Shown one piece after another: positions 7,154 through 15,506 of a stretch of DNA of 45,359 bases. Each line of letters starts with the position of its first letter. Within the stretch, counting starts at the first letter, position 1. Below the pieces are notes generated by a model, which saw nothing but the letters and a program-made list of their open reading frames with translations, had not been told where the DNA came from and did not search any database. The position numbers and the translations under genes were made by a program. This stretch comes from Azotosporobacter soli (GTDB taxonomy: Bacteria > Bacillota > Negativicutes > SG130): the NCBI RefSeq assembly GCF_030542965.1, contig NZ_JAUAOA010000026.1:1-45359 (forward strand). Direction: 5' to 3'.

Positions 7154-8032
7154 TTGAGTATTCTTCCTTTAGACGAACTACCGCTGCCGGCATTGACGGC
7201 GGCTTTCAATCAAGCAGATCATCAGGTCGCAGCCGCGGTGGAAAAAGCTCTTCCGGCGATTAATCTCACTGTAGAACACTTTCTTGCCTGCCTGCAGCGC
7301 GGCGGACGGATTTTTTATCTTGGCAGCGGCAGCAGCGGAAAAGCAGCCTTCGCGGATGCCTCGGAATGCCCGCCAACCTTCGGCATTGATGACGGCATCT
7401 TCATTCCCGTCATTTCCGGCGGCTTGACCGCACTGAGCGGTTGGCGTGAAGAAACAGAGGACGATTTTACGCTGGCGCGCAGCGATCTGGCATCTTTTAA
7501 CTTTTCCCAGGCCGACCTGCTGCTCGCAATCAGCGCCAGCGGCGCCACGCCTTATGCATTGTCGGCGATTGAGTATGCAAACGAACAAAATGCGATGACG
7601 CTCGGCCTTTGCTGCCAAGAGGGCAGCGAATTGGAGCGCAGCGCCAAGCACTGCATCACTGTCGACGTCGGCCCTGAAATCATCGCCGGTTCGACGCGTC
7701 TGAAGGCAGGAAGCGCGCAAAAGATGGTCTTAAATATGTTGTCTTCCTGCACAATGATAAAGGCAGGAAAAGTGTATGACAACCTGATGGTGGACGTACG
7801 CCCGTTAAATCAGAAACTGAAGAAGCGCGTCCTCGACATCATTTGCCAGATTTGCGCCTGCAGCAGTCACGCAGCCGAAGCCGCGCTCACGCGCAGCAAC
7901 GGACAAGCAAAACTCGCCATTCTCATGCTCAAATGTCAGCTTTCTTTAAGCGAAGCTGAAACAGCGTTATGCAGACACAACGGTCATCTGAAACGAGCCA
8001 TAAGGAGCGAAACACATGAAAGCAATCATTAA
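7154..8032 (+). CDS. murQ: MurQ-like N-acetylmuramic acid 6-phosphate etherase
   Basis: MurQ removes the lactyl ether from MurNAc-6-phosphate, giving GlcNAc-6-phosphate and lactate. The 292-residue protein has a SIS sugar-phosphate domain and a C-terminal helical UBA-like part. Key segments are DASECPPTFG (around residue 75), ISASGATPYAL and GSTRLKAGSAQKMVLNML. The glycine-rich loop before DASE differs from typical MurQ (GSGSSGKAAFA in place of GAGTSGRLGVL), so substrate use could differ. It starts with TTG at 7154, six bases after AGGAGGT, and overlaps nagA by 17 bases. With NagA and NagB it would complete conversion of wall amino sugar to fructose-6-phosphate in the cytosol. Confidence 0.8.
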   Translation: MSILPLDELPLPALTAAFNQADHQVAAAVEKALPAINLTVEHFLACLQRGGRIFYLGSGSSGKAAFADASECPPTFGIDDGIFIPVISGGLTALSGWREETEDDFTLARSDLASFNFSQADLLLAISASGATPYALSAIEYANEQNAMTLGLCCQEGSELERSAKHCITVDVGPEIIAGSTRLKAGSAQKMVLNMLSSCTMIKAGKVYDNLMVDVRPLNQKLKKRVLDIICQICACSSHAAEAALTRSNGQAKLAILMLKCQLSLSEAETALCRHNGHLKRAIRSETHESNH

Positions 8033-9158
8033 CGGACGCATCATCACCGCCAGCCAAGTTCTCGAGAACAAGGTATTGGTCTTTGACGAACAAATCGGAG
8101 AAATCGTCGCTGCCGACGCGTTTAAACCCGGCGAAGACTTCGAGATCATTGACGCCGCAGGTCATTATGTTTCGCCGGGATTCATCGATATTCACATCCA
8201 CGGTTGCGGCGGCTACGACACGATGGACGAAGACCCGACAGCGCTAGGAAAAATCGCAGCGCTGCTGCCGCAAGTCGGCGTCACTTCTTTCTTGCCAACC
8301 ACTATGACAATGCATTTGCCGCGCATTCAAAGCGCCTTGCAGCGCATCCGCGCCGCGAAAAAGGCAAAAGGGAATGGCGCCGTTATTTTAGGCGCTCACC
8401 TGGAAGGACCTTACCTTAGTCCACAGTACAAAGGCGCACAAGATTCCGCTTTCATCAAGACGCCAGACTTTTTTGATATCGAAGATTACCTCGACGTCAT
8501 CCGCATCGTGACTCTGGCACCGGAAGGCGCAGACAAGCACGACTTCATTCAACGTTGCCGCGCCGCGCAAATCACTGTATCCATCGGACACAGCAACGCC
8601 AACTATGAGCAAGCGCTTGCCGCCTTTGCTGCGGGAGCCGAGCATGTCACGCATACCTTCAACGCCATGCCGCCTCTCAACCACAGACAGCCCGGCATCA
8701 TCGGAGCCGCGCTCGATACGCCTGCCGTCACTTGTGAGCTGATTGTCGACGACGTGCACGTCCACCCCTGTCTGCAACGCATGCTTCTAAAGCTCAAAGG
8801 CCCTGATCATGTGATCCTCATCAGCGATGCCATGCGCGCCTGTCTCCTGGCAAATGGGCATTATGACCTAGGCGGTCAGGATGTCATCGTAAGCGACGGT
8901 GAAGCACGTTTGGCCAGCGGCGTCATCGCCGGAAGCGTCACGACATTGCGCTCGGCCGCTCGCCTCTTGGAAAAAAACACGCAACTCAGTTTGCCTGAGT
9001 TAATTCGCACCGTATCGCTAACGCCGGCGCGCCGCATCGGCGTCGCTGGCAGTAAAGGAAGCCTGGAAATTGGCAAAGATGCCGACATCACGATTTTTTC
9101 ATCCGATTTCACCATTCAAGCTACTTTTGTAGCAGGAAAATCTGTATATAGGAGTTGA
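8016..9158 (+). CDS. nagA: N-acetylglucosamine-6-phosphate deacetylase
   Basis: NagA hydrolyses GlcNAc-6-phosphate to glucosamine-6-phosphate and acetate. The 380-residue amidohydrolase-fold protein shows the metal motif PGFIDIHIHG (about residue 58), GAHLEGPYLSP with the metal-binding Glu, GHSNANYEQA and HVTHTFNAMPP. The catalytic Asp is in LISDAMRA. The length is typical. ATG at 8016 follows AAGGAG and lies inside the end of murQ, which suggests translational coupling. Its product is the substrate of NagB immediately downstream. Confidence 0.95.
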   Translation: MKAIINGRIITASQVLENKVLVFDEQIGEIVAADAFKPGEDFEIIDAAGHYVSPGFIDIHIHGCGGYDTMDEDPTALGKIAALLPQVGVTSFLPTTMTMHLPRIQSALQRIRAAKKAKGNGAVILGAHLEGPYLSPQYKGAQDSAFIKTPDFFDIEDYLDVIRIVTLAPEGADKHDFIQRCRAAQITVSIGHSNANYEQALAAFAAGAEHVTHTFNAMPPLNHRQPGIIGAALDTPAVTCELIVDDVHVHPCLQRMLLKLKGPDHVILISDAMRACLLANGHYDLGGQDVIVSDGEARLASGVIAGSVTTLRSAARLLEKNTQLSLPELIRTVSLTPARRIGVAGSKGSLEIGKDADITIFSSDFTIQATFVAGKSVYRS

Positions 9159-9167
9159 TTTAACGCT

Positions 9168-9932
9168 ATGCGCATTCTTATTGCCGACGATTATGCCGAT
9201 TTAAGTTCACGCGCCGCCCGCATCATGGCCGGGCAACTTTATTTAAAACCAAACAGCGTACTTGGCCTTGCCACCGGCAGTACGCCGCTACAGATGTATC
9301 AGGAGTTGGTTCGACTGCACAAAGAAGTCGGTCTCGATTTTTCCGAAGCTACCAGTTTCAACCTCGATGAATACCTGGGACTTGCGCCTGATGATGCCAA
9401 CAGCTATCACTACTATATGCACCAGCACTTTTTCTCTCATATCAATCTGCCGCAAAAAAACATTCATATTCCGTGCGGTCGACCGGCCGATATCGAGAAA
9501 GAATGTCTCGACTATGACCGCTTAATCTGGCAAAGCGGCGGCATTGACATTCAAGTTTTAGGCATCGGCACCAATGCCCACATCGGCTTCAATGAACCGG
9601 ATATAAAATTCGAGGCGACAACGCACAAGGTAAAACTTGACGAAGAAACGATTGAAGCCAACGCTCGTTTTTTCGCTGCCATCGAAGAAGTCCCTCGTTT
9701 TGCAATCAGCATGGGCATGAAGACCATCATGCACGCCAAGAAAGTTTTGCTTTTAGCCAGCGGAGAGAACAAAGCGGATGCGATCTACAACACACTATAC
9801 GGCGGAATCACGCCCGAGGTTCCGGCATCCATCCTGCAACTCCATCAAGACGTCATTGTCTTGTTAGATGCGGCAGCTGCCAGTAAAATTCGGAGGTGCT
9901 TAGATGACAACAACCAGAATCTTAGATCTTAA
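9168..9932 (+). CDS. nagB: Glucosamine-6-phosphate deaminase
   Basis: NagB converts glucosamine-6-phosphate to fructose-6-phosphate and ammonia. The 254-residue protein has the family motifs LGLATGSTPLQMYQEL (near residue 33), FNLDEYLGL with the catalytic Asp, and GIGTNAHIGFNEP. It begins nine bases after nagA with a GGAG ribosome site, and its last 29 bases overlap the next gene. The C-terminal allosteric lid of long enteric NagB is shorter here, as in Bacillus. It is the final step feeding amino sugar into glycolysis. Confidence 0.95.
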   Translation: MRILIADDYADLSSRAARIMAGQLYLKPNSVLGLATGSTPLQMYQELVRLHKEVGLDFSEATSFNLDEYLGLAPDDANSYHYYMHQHFFSHINLPQKNIHIPCGRPADIEKECLDYDRLIWQSGGIDIQVLGIGTNAHIGFNEPDIKFEATTHKVKLDEETIEANARFFAAIEEVPRFAISMGMKTIMHAKKVLLLASGENKADAIYNTLYGGITPEVPASILQLHQDVIVLLDAAAASKIRRCLDDNNQNLRS

Positions 9933-10782
9933 ACCGCCCGAATTGGCGTCATTATGCGGCCGCGCTCTTCTCGACAGCATCCGCAACAGCGAAGGACGCA
10001 CTCTTTTATGCGAGACAGTCGTCACTGCACCGCCGCTGCTCGGCGACATCAGTAACGGCGAGTTGGCAGCGGCAATGGGCGCAGATCTCTTATTGCTAAA
10101 TATTTACGATGTTTATCAGCCTTACATCGCCGGCATCGATTCCGTTTCACCGCTCGAAGAACTTAAGCGGCGCACTGGTCGGTGTATCGGCGTCAATTTA
10201 GAGCCTGTACCTGACGATCATCCCGGCTTCCCTCCCAGCCGCCGCGCTAATAGGGAGACTGCGCGTCTTGCCTTTGACCAGGGCGCATCTTTCATCGTGC
10301 TTACCGGCAACCCTCATAGCGGCGTCGACAATGACACGATTTGTAAAACGCTTTCCGAGATCAAAGCGGAGCTCGGCGATCTCCGCGTCGTTGCAGCGGG
10401 CAAAATGCACGGCTCTGGTGTTGGCGAACCGGTCATGACGGATAGCGTCGCGAATGCGTTCCTCGCAGCAGGAGCAGATATTTTACTTTTACCCGCACCC
10501 GGCACCGTCCCCGGCGTCACACTCGAGCAGGTTTGGCAATGGACAAACCTGGCCCACCGCCAGGGCAAGCTGGCCATCAGCGCAATCGGAACTTCGCAAG
10601 AAGGCGCAGACCTGGCTACGATACGTCATTTAGCGCTGGACGCAAAAAAATCCGGCGTTGACATTCATCATTTAGGAGACGCCGGCTATTTCGGCGTCGC
10701 TCTGCCGGAAAACATTCAAGCGTATTCGATTGCGATCCGCGGGCGTCGCCACACATTCCGCCGCATGGCAATGCGCACCTAA
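9904..10782 (+). CDS. Uncharacterised barrel-like protein of the amino-sugar operon
   Basis: I do not recognise a proven function. The 292-residue, soluble-looking protein alternates strand-like hydrophobic runs with helices (LLLLNIYDVYQ, CIGVNLEP, FIVLTGNP, RVVAAGKMHG, ILLLPAPGTVPG, LAISAIGTS, GVDIHHLGDAGYFG). This is the spacing expected of a TIM barrel with small-molecule-binding loops. Related proteins sit near sugar uptake genes in Firmicutes and are sometimes named haloacid dehalogenase-like, but I see no DxDx(T/V) HAD motif near the N-terminus to support that name. The start is set by CGGAGG nine bases upstream, inside nagB. It is the last gene of the operon, directly before a terminator. 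Confidence 0.7.
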   Translation: MTTTRILDLKPPELASLCGRALLDSIRNSEGRTLLCETVVTAPPLLGDISNGELAAAMGADLLLLNIYDVYQPYIAGIDSVSPLEELKRRTGRCIGVNLEPVPDDHPGFPPSRRANRETARLAFDQGASFIVLTGNPHSGVDNDTICKTLSEIKAELGDLRVVAAGKMHGSGVGEPVMTDSVANAFLAAGADILLLPAPGTVPGVTLEQVWQWTNLAHRQGKLAISAIGTSQEGADLATIRHLALDAKKSGVDIHHLGDAGYFGVALPENIQAYSIAIRGRRHTFRRMAMRT

Positions 10783-10802
10783 GCAGCGCGATTTCTCTCT
10801 CC

Positions 10803-10856
10803 TCAAAAAAAACGGTTGTGGAAAACCAATTTGAGTTTTCCACAACCATTTTTCTA
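10803..10856. terminator. Bidirectional terminator between the nag and dha operons
   Basis: The inverted repeat GGTTGTGGAAAAC (10814-10826) / GTTTTCCACAACC (10835-10847) has an A-run on the left and a T-run on the right. It can end both convergent transcripts. Confidence 0.88.
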
Positions 10857-10857
10857 T

Positions 10858-11124
10858 TCAGGCTTCGCCAAAATTCGTTTCAATCAGATTCTTAAGCGCC
10901 GTCAGGCATTCTTCATGATCTTCGCCTTCGGCCACCAGCGTAATTTCGCTGTCTTTCGCCAAACCCATGCCCATGATTGCCAGAATACTTTTCGCATCCG
11001 CTTCTTTTCCATTGCCGCGCACGCGCACTTTACTTTTAAACGAAGCCGCTTTTTGCACGAACATCGCCGCAGGACGAGCATGAAGTCCTGTCGGATTCGT
11101 AATGATGACATTAATTTCACTCAT
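10858..11124 (-). CDS. HPr-family phosphocarrier protein of the dha operon
   Basis: This is an 88-residue HPr. With the start at 11124 (MSEINVII), the phosphorylated histidine falls exactly at residue 15 in GLHARPAA and the regulatory serine at residue 46 in AKSILAIMG. A GGAGAGGG ribosome site about ten bases upstream supports this start over the ATG at 11148. HPr passes phosphate from enzyme I to DhaM. In Escherichia coli this domain is fused within DhaM; here it is a separate last gene of the operon. It could be a dedicated HPr for dihydroxyacetone, or the general HPr of the cell. Confidence 0.93.
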   Translation of the reverse strand: MSEINVIITNPTGLHARPAAMFVQKAASFKSKVRVRGNGKEADAKSILAIMGMGLAKDSEITLVAEGEDHEECLTALKNLIETNFGEA

Positions 11125-11141
11125 CGCCGTCACACCCTCTC

Positions 11142-11534
11142 CTAACACTTCTTAAGGTTTCTGGCATCTTCAGCCGTTTGGACAACTTTTGACAGATCGC
11201 TGCCAAGCGATGCCTCCACTGTCGCTGCAATGGAGCCTTCTAAAACCGGGGCGTCGGCGATACGCACGCGTTTTTGCAGTTCTTCCGGCAAAAACTCCAG
11301 TGCTGTTTCCGCGCTGAGCACAGCACTGCCTAAATCGACCATAATAACAACGCCATCGCCGCTATCAGCCTGCGAAACAGCAGCCTGAACGCGCATCGCA
11401 TCTGTGCCGATGCCGCCGTCCTCCATGCCTCCAGCGGCAATCAATGCCTGCTCCGGACGGGACATCTGCCTTGCCATTTCTACAATCCCTTCCGCAATCT
11501 TGCGGCTATGCGATACAACTACGATTCCAACCAT
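11142..11534 (-). CDS. dhaM: Dihydroxyacetone kinase phosphotransfer subunit (EIIA domain only)
   Basis: The 130-residue protein has a mannose-EIIA-like fold and the phospho-histidine at residue 9 (VVVSHSRKIAEG). GGMEDGGIGTDA and VDLGSAVLSAETALE segments are also typical of DhaM. It re-phosphorylates the ADP held by DhaL with phosphate from HPr. It lacks the HPr and enzyme-I-like domains of the E. coli protein, so it depends on separate HPr and enzyme I. It lies 15 bases after dhaL, and the true HPr start is 17 bases beyond its stop. Confidence 0.92.
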   Translation of the reverse strand: MVGIVVVSHSRKIAEGIVEMARQMSRPEQALIAAGGMEDGGIGTDAMRVQAAVSQADSGDGVVIMVDLGSAVLSAETALEFLPEELQKRVRIADAPVLEGSIAATVEASLGSDLSKVVQTAEDARNLKKC

Positions 11535-11549
11535 ACATTTATCCTCCCA

Positions 11550-12182
11550 TCACTTATCACGCTGCAAACAGTCCACAACCGCTTTTAACATCAGATAGGA
11601 CGATGTCGCACCGGGATCCTGATGTCCAAGACTGCGTTCGCCAAGATAACTGGCTCTGCCCTTGGTTGCAATGATTGTCTTCGTGTATTCGACCCCTTCA
11701 CTGGCCGCTTGGCATGCTTTTGCCAAGCTGTCTGCAATTGACTTCCCCGCCTCTTGCGCCGCTTGGTAGGCATCATAAGCGGGTTCCAATGCGTCGAGCA
11801 TTGTTTTTTCGCCACGGGTCGCTTTGCCGCGTTCCTTAATCCCGCCAATGGCGGCAGATAACATAAGCGCAACGCTTGCTCCATCCAACTCATGCTTTCC
11901 CTGCCCCGGTCCCGCCGCGCGCAGAAAAGCGGTTCCATATAACGGTCCAGCTGCTCCTCCGACGCTGGTCACCAACGTCATGCCGACCGTCTTCAAAATC
12001 GTTGCGATGTCCTTATCTTCGCCCAGCGCAGCCGTTTTTGCAGCTACCGCCTCAAAACCGCGCGCCATGTTGATGCCATGATCGCCATCGCCAATTTTCC
12101 CATCCAGATCCGTCAAGAATTCTTTATTCGCAATAATGACGTCTCCAACAGCCTTTAATAATTCATACGCAGTTGCGCTCAT
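11550..12182 (-). CDS. dhaL: Dihydroxyacetone kinase ADP-binding subunit
   Basis: DhaL holds ADP/ATP as a bound cofactor and transfers the phosphate to dihydroxyacetone on DhaK. The 210-residue helical-barrel protein shows the Mg-nucleotide aspartates in KIGDGDHGINM and the segments VGGAAGPLYGTAFLRAA, RGEKTMLDAL and GRASYLGERSLGHQDPGA. The start at 12182 (MSATAYELLK) is chosen because a GGGAGG site precedes it and the family begins there; the frame is open further upstream. It lies between dhaK and dhaM. Confidence 0.93.
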   Translation of the reverse strand: MSATAYELLKAVGDVIIANKEFLTDLDGKIGDGDHGINMARGFEAVAAKTAALGEDKDIATILKTVGMTLVTSVGGAAGPLYGTAFLRAAGPGQGKHELDGASVALMLSAAIGGIKERGKATRGEKTMLDALEPAYDAYQAAQEAGKSIADSLAKACQAASEGVEYTKTIIATKGRASYLGERSLGHQDPGATSSYLMLKAVVDCLQRDK

Positions 12183-12257
12183 TCTCTTGTCCTCCCATCG
12201 GTTTACCTGTTTCGGCAGCGACAGACGAGCGAACGCCTGCCGCAACCGAAAGCGATA

Positions 12258-13256
12258 TTAAAACTGAACGAAAGCCGGGGTATCAGCCGGAGCCAGGAGC
12301 AGCTCTTTCAATTCAGCGTCCACTTTCAGGAGCGTGATTGAAAAACCTGCCATCTCCAAGGACGTCATGTAATTGCCGACGTAGGTTTTGACCGTTTTAA
12401 TGCCCGCTTCGCTTAGCATCTTCGCAACCTTGTTGTTCACCACATACAGTTCCATCAACGGCGTCGCACCTAATCCATTGACCATGACAGCCACTTCGTC
12501 GCCTTTTTTATACGGCAGATCCGCCAATATTTTACCCAGCATGTGGCTGGTAATTTCATCGGCGCTGCGCAATGTTTCGCGATGTGTGCCCGGTTCGCCG
12601 TGAATCCCCATGCCGATTTCAATTTCATTTTCCGCCAGCTCAAAACTAGGTTTGCCTGCAGCGGGAACCGTACAAGGCGCCAGTGCCATTCCCATGGAAC
12701 GGACATTGGCAATTACTTTTTCCGCCACACGTTTCACTTCCGGCAAATCCGCACCGGTTTCAGCCTTCGCCCCGGCAATCTTATGCACAAATACCGTTCC
12801 GGCAATGCCGCGGCGTCCGACGGTCCAAGTACTGCCCTCTACGGCAACGTCATCATTAACGATGACTTTATCCACTTTTATGCCATCGGCGTCAGCCAGT
12901 TCGCCGGCCATTTCAAAATTCATGCAGTCACCGGTATAGTTTTTCACAACCAGCAGTACGCCTTTGCCTCCATCAACCGCCTTTACCGCCTCATAGACCT
13001 GGTCAGGCGTCGGGGATGTAAATACGGCTCCTGCAACTGCACCGTCGAGCATCCCTTTGCCGACAAACCCGGCATGAGAAGGTTCATGTCCGCTGCCGCC
13101 GCCGCTTACCAAACCGACTTTTCCTTTTACGGGTGAATTGGCACGAACCAACACATCAAAGCCTTCGACCCGCTTCACATACTGTGGATGGGCTGCGACG
13201 GCCCCTTGCAACATTTCTTCGACAACTTGCTCAGGCACATTGATGATCTTTTTCAT
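12258..13256 (-). CDS. dhaK: Dihydroxyacetone kinase substrate-binding subunit
   Basis: DhaK binds dihydroxyacetone covalently as a hemiaminal on a histidine, seen here as His219 in GMGIHGEPGTHRE. The 332-residue length fits the PTS-dependent kinase family. Other motifs are GLVSGGGSGHEPSHAGFVG (near residue 48), VKNYTGDCMNFE and VNDDVAVE. It is first in the operon dhaK-dhaL-dhaM-HPr. The ATG follows GAGGAG and lies about 49 bases after the predicted start point of a sigma-54 promoter. No glycerol dehydrogenase or glycerol facilitator is adjacent, so the source of dihydroxyacetone is not shown. Confidence 0.95.
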   Translation of the reverse strand: MKKIINVPEQVVEEMLQGAVAAHPQYVKRVEGFDVLVRANSPVKGKVGLVSGGGSGHEPSHAGFVGKGMLDGAVAGAVFTSPTPDQVYEAVKAVDGGKGVLLVVKNYTGDCMNFEMAGELADADGIKVDKVIVNDDVAVEGSTWTVGRRGIAGTVFVHKIAGAKAETGADLPEVKRVAEKVIANVRSMGMALAPCTVPAAGKPSFELAENEIEIGMGIHGEPGTHRETLRSADEITSHMLGKILADLPYKKGDEVAVMVNGLGATPLMELYVVNNKVAKMLSEAGIKTVKTYVGNYMTSLEMAGFSITLLKVDAELKELLLAPADTPAFVQF

Positions 13257-13316
13257 TTCGCCACTCTCCTCTTTTTTTACCTGCCACTCTGTTTCGGCAT
13301 TTCATATCATCAATAA

Positions 13317-13333
13317 AGCAATTTCTATGCCAA
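13317..13333 (-). promoter_or_regulatory. Sigma-54 (-24/-12) promoter of the dha operon
   Basis: TTGGCAT-AGAAA-TTGCT on the minus strand matches the sigma-54 consensus (TTGGCAC-N5-TTGCW). GG and GC are at the required spacing. It lies 60 bases before dhaK, and an enhancer-binding activator is encoded next door. Confidence 0.88.
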
Positions 13334-13372
13334 CTGCACAAAGCACGTTTCTTGCGCTTTACGAAAGTCTCT

Positions 13373-13422
13373 TTGGTAAAAAATATCAACCCTTTCGTTG
13401 TTTTGTTGGTAAAAAATATCAA
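13373..13422 (-). promoter_or_regulatory. Two 17-bp direct repeats, probable activator binding sites
   Basis: TTGATATTTTTTACCAA occurs twice without mismatch (13422-13406 and 13389-13373), with starts 33 bases apart, three helical turns. Each copy is itself an imperfect dyad, TTGRTA-N5-TAYCAA. They lie about 40-90 bases upstream of the -24 element, where sigma-54 activators bind, in the gap between the activator gene and dhaK. Confidence 0.75.
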
Positions 13423-13437
13423 GTTGAAACTTTTGTC

Positions 13438-15474
13438 TCAATCATATTTTTTCTCCAAGCCATACTTTCTTGCTTTCGCCGCGACCGTCTTATGCGTAAG
13501 GCCTAATATTTTTCCAGCCGCATTGAAACTGCCGCCTTGATTTAGCGCTTTGCGAATAATTTGACGTTCATATTCCTCCCAGCGCAAAACGACATCGTCC
13601 TCTTGGTTATTTTCTATTTTCGCCTCCTGTCCCTCCGCACTCGCCAGATAGGAAGGCAGATGGCTTCTTACTATAAGCGCCGCATCATGCAGCGTGATGA
13701 TCCGTTCCAAAACATTTTCCAACTCACGCACATTCCCCGGCCATGGATAGCGCAGAAAATCAGCCATTGCATCGCGGCCAATCCGTTTTACCGCCTGCCC
13801 CGTTTCTTCGGCCATCTTAAAAAGAAAGTGCTCCACTAAAAGCGGAATATCCTCCTGGCGCTCACGCAGCGGCGGCAAAAGGATTGGGATAACGTTCAGA
13901 CGGTAGTAAAGGTCCTCCCGGAATTCGCCGCGCGCCACCATTTCTTCCAAATTACGATTCGTCGCGGCAATGATCCGGATATTCCCTTTTAAGGTGACTT
14001 CACCGCCCAAGCGTTCGAACTCTTTTTTTTGCAGGACGCGCAGCAATTTGACCTGCAGGTTCTTTTCCAATTCGCCTATTTCATCAAGAAAAATCGTTCC
14101 CTGATCGGCCAGTTCAAATTTCCCCATCTTTCGGCGCACCGCACCGGTGAATGCACCTTTTTCATGTCCAAACAATTCACTTTCCAGCAGCGCACCGGGT
14201 ATCGCGCCGCAATTGACTCTTACAAAAGGGCCCTGCGCCCGGTTGCTGGCATAATGAATCCCCTCCGCGACCAATTCCTTACCTGTGCCGCTTTCCCCGC
14301 TGATCAGCACGGTAGCATTTCCCGCCGCCGCCTTTGCCGCAATAGCCAGTAAATCACTCACTTTGCCGCAGCGGCCGACAAACTTTTCAAACCCTTTGCC
14401 CGACTGGCGCGTGCGTCGCAATTCCTGTTCCAAGTAATCAACGCGCGCCGATGCCGTGTGGTACTTTTCCATTAATCGTTCCACTTCGCTTATATCCCTG
14501 ACGACCGACACCACACCGGTCATCTCGCCATCAACCATGATTGGATTCACGTCGGCAACCAGCGTCAGCCCATTCGCCTTGCGACTGATGTGCCCGAGAA
14601 CCGGTTTGCCTGTCGCAAGCACCCGGCATCTGGCTCCCTCCGGCGACAGTTCTGTCACCGCGCGGCCTAAAATTTCTTTCCCCGACTGCTGCATGACTTG
14701 TTGGTAGGCCATATTCACGTAAGTGATGATCCCTTCTTTGTTTAAGACGCAGATTCCGTCATGCACGGATTCCAAGATCAGCTGCAGTCTTTCTTTCAAT
14801 TCTTTAATCTCCTGCAGTTCCCACGAAACAGACTCTAACGCGGATATATCCTCAAAGATAGCCATTGCACCCTTAACTTTTCCATCAATTAGAATCGGCG
14901 TCCGATTGGTGATCGTAACCGATTTTCCAATTTCCATCCGACAACCGATTTCCGCTTCGCCGCAGGAGTTTATGATGTTAAGACGTGAATTAGGCAATAT
15001 TTCATGCACCTTGCGCCCGACAGCTTCTTGAGCCGTAACGTCGAGAAATTTTTCCGCCGCCGGATTAAAGACCGTTATCACGTCGGCTTCATCCGTTACA
15101 ATCAGACCGTTCGCCATGCTGTTGAAAATCTGCTCCGCCGTGAATGCATTGTCTTGCAGCAACCTGTCCATTTCATTGATGCTGCTTTCGTCCGCGAGCT
15201 GAAAGTCACTTTCCAGAAACGCAGCCATCTCCGTGACCGCTTCTTTCGCCAACTCGCCTCGTCCTTCTATCGTAAGGCATTCGCCGCCGGCTATTTTTAG
15301 TGCGACCAGCAGCATTAGGCTATTGGGTAAAAAAGGATCTCTTCCCTTACAGCAAAACGTCAGTTCGGCACCGTAACGCTGCTGAACCTCATGATATTTT
15401 TGCACGACCATCGCCGCCACGCGTGTATGAATGCCTCTGTCGTGTCGTATTATTATCTCTTTTTCAAACCGCAT
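13438..15474 (-). CDS. Sigma-54 activator with N-terminal HPr-like domain (DhaR-like role)
   Basis: A 678-residue transcription activator. Domains in order are: HPr-like (1-88) with the phospho-His equivalent His16 in GIHTRVAA and the serine equivalent Ser52 in PNSLMLL; PAS (about 105-205); PAS (about 230-330); AAA+ (about 375-605); and Fis-type helix-turn-helix (about 635-675). The AAA+ part has Walker A GESGTGKE, the sigma-54 contact loop GAFTGA and Walker [11 protein letters not shown]. The start at 15474 (MRFEKEIII) has AGGAG seven bases upstream. It lies directly upstream of dhaK and the two 17-bp repeats. Its HPr-like head suggests that PTS phosphorylation state or DhaM/HPr contact controls it; this is inference. 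Confidence 0.9.
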   Translation of the reverse strand: MRFEKEIIIRHDRGIHTRVAAMVVQKYHEVQQRYGAELTFCCKGRDPFLPNSLMLLVALKIAGGECLTIEGRGELAKEAVTEMAAFLESDFQLADESSINEMDRLLQDNAFTAEQIFNSMANGLIVTDEADVITVFNPAAEKFLDVTAQEAVGRKVHEILPNSRLNIINSCGEAEIGCRMEIGKSVTITNRTPILIDGKVKGAMAIFEDISALESVSWELQEIKELKERLQLILESVHDGICVLNKEGIITYVNMAYQQVMQQSGKEILGRAVTELSPEGARCRVLATGKPVLGHISRKANGLTLVADVNPIMVDGEMTGVVSVVRDISEVERLMEKYHTASARVDYLEQELRRTRQSGKGFEKFVGRCGKVSDLLAIAAKAAAGNATVLISGESGTGKELVAEGIHYASNRAQGPFVRVNCGAIPGALLESELFGHEKGAFTGAVRRKMGKFELADQGTIFLDEIGELEKNLQVKLLRVLQKKEFERLGGEVTLKGNIRIIAATNRNLEEMVARGEFREDLYYRLNVIPILLPPLRERQEDIPLLVEHFLFKMAEETGQAVKRIGRDAMADFLRYPWPGNVRELENVLERIITLHDAALIVRSHLPSYLASAEGQEAKIENNQEDDVVLRWEEYERQIIRKALNQGGSFNAAGKILGLTHKTVAAKARKYGLEKKYD

Positions 15475-15506
15475 CGTTATTCTCCTAACAAAATTTCTTT
15501 TTCCCC

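Noticed and set aside
12543-13136. 197-codon plus-strand frame opposite dhaK
   Set aside because: It is a shadow of dhaK on the other strand, with no ribosome site or motif.
13373-13422. Start of a CRISPR or other repeat array
   Set aside because: There are only two copies, with a 16-base gap between a sigma-54 promoter and its activator gene; an enhancer pair explains them better.
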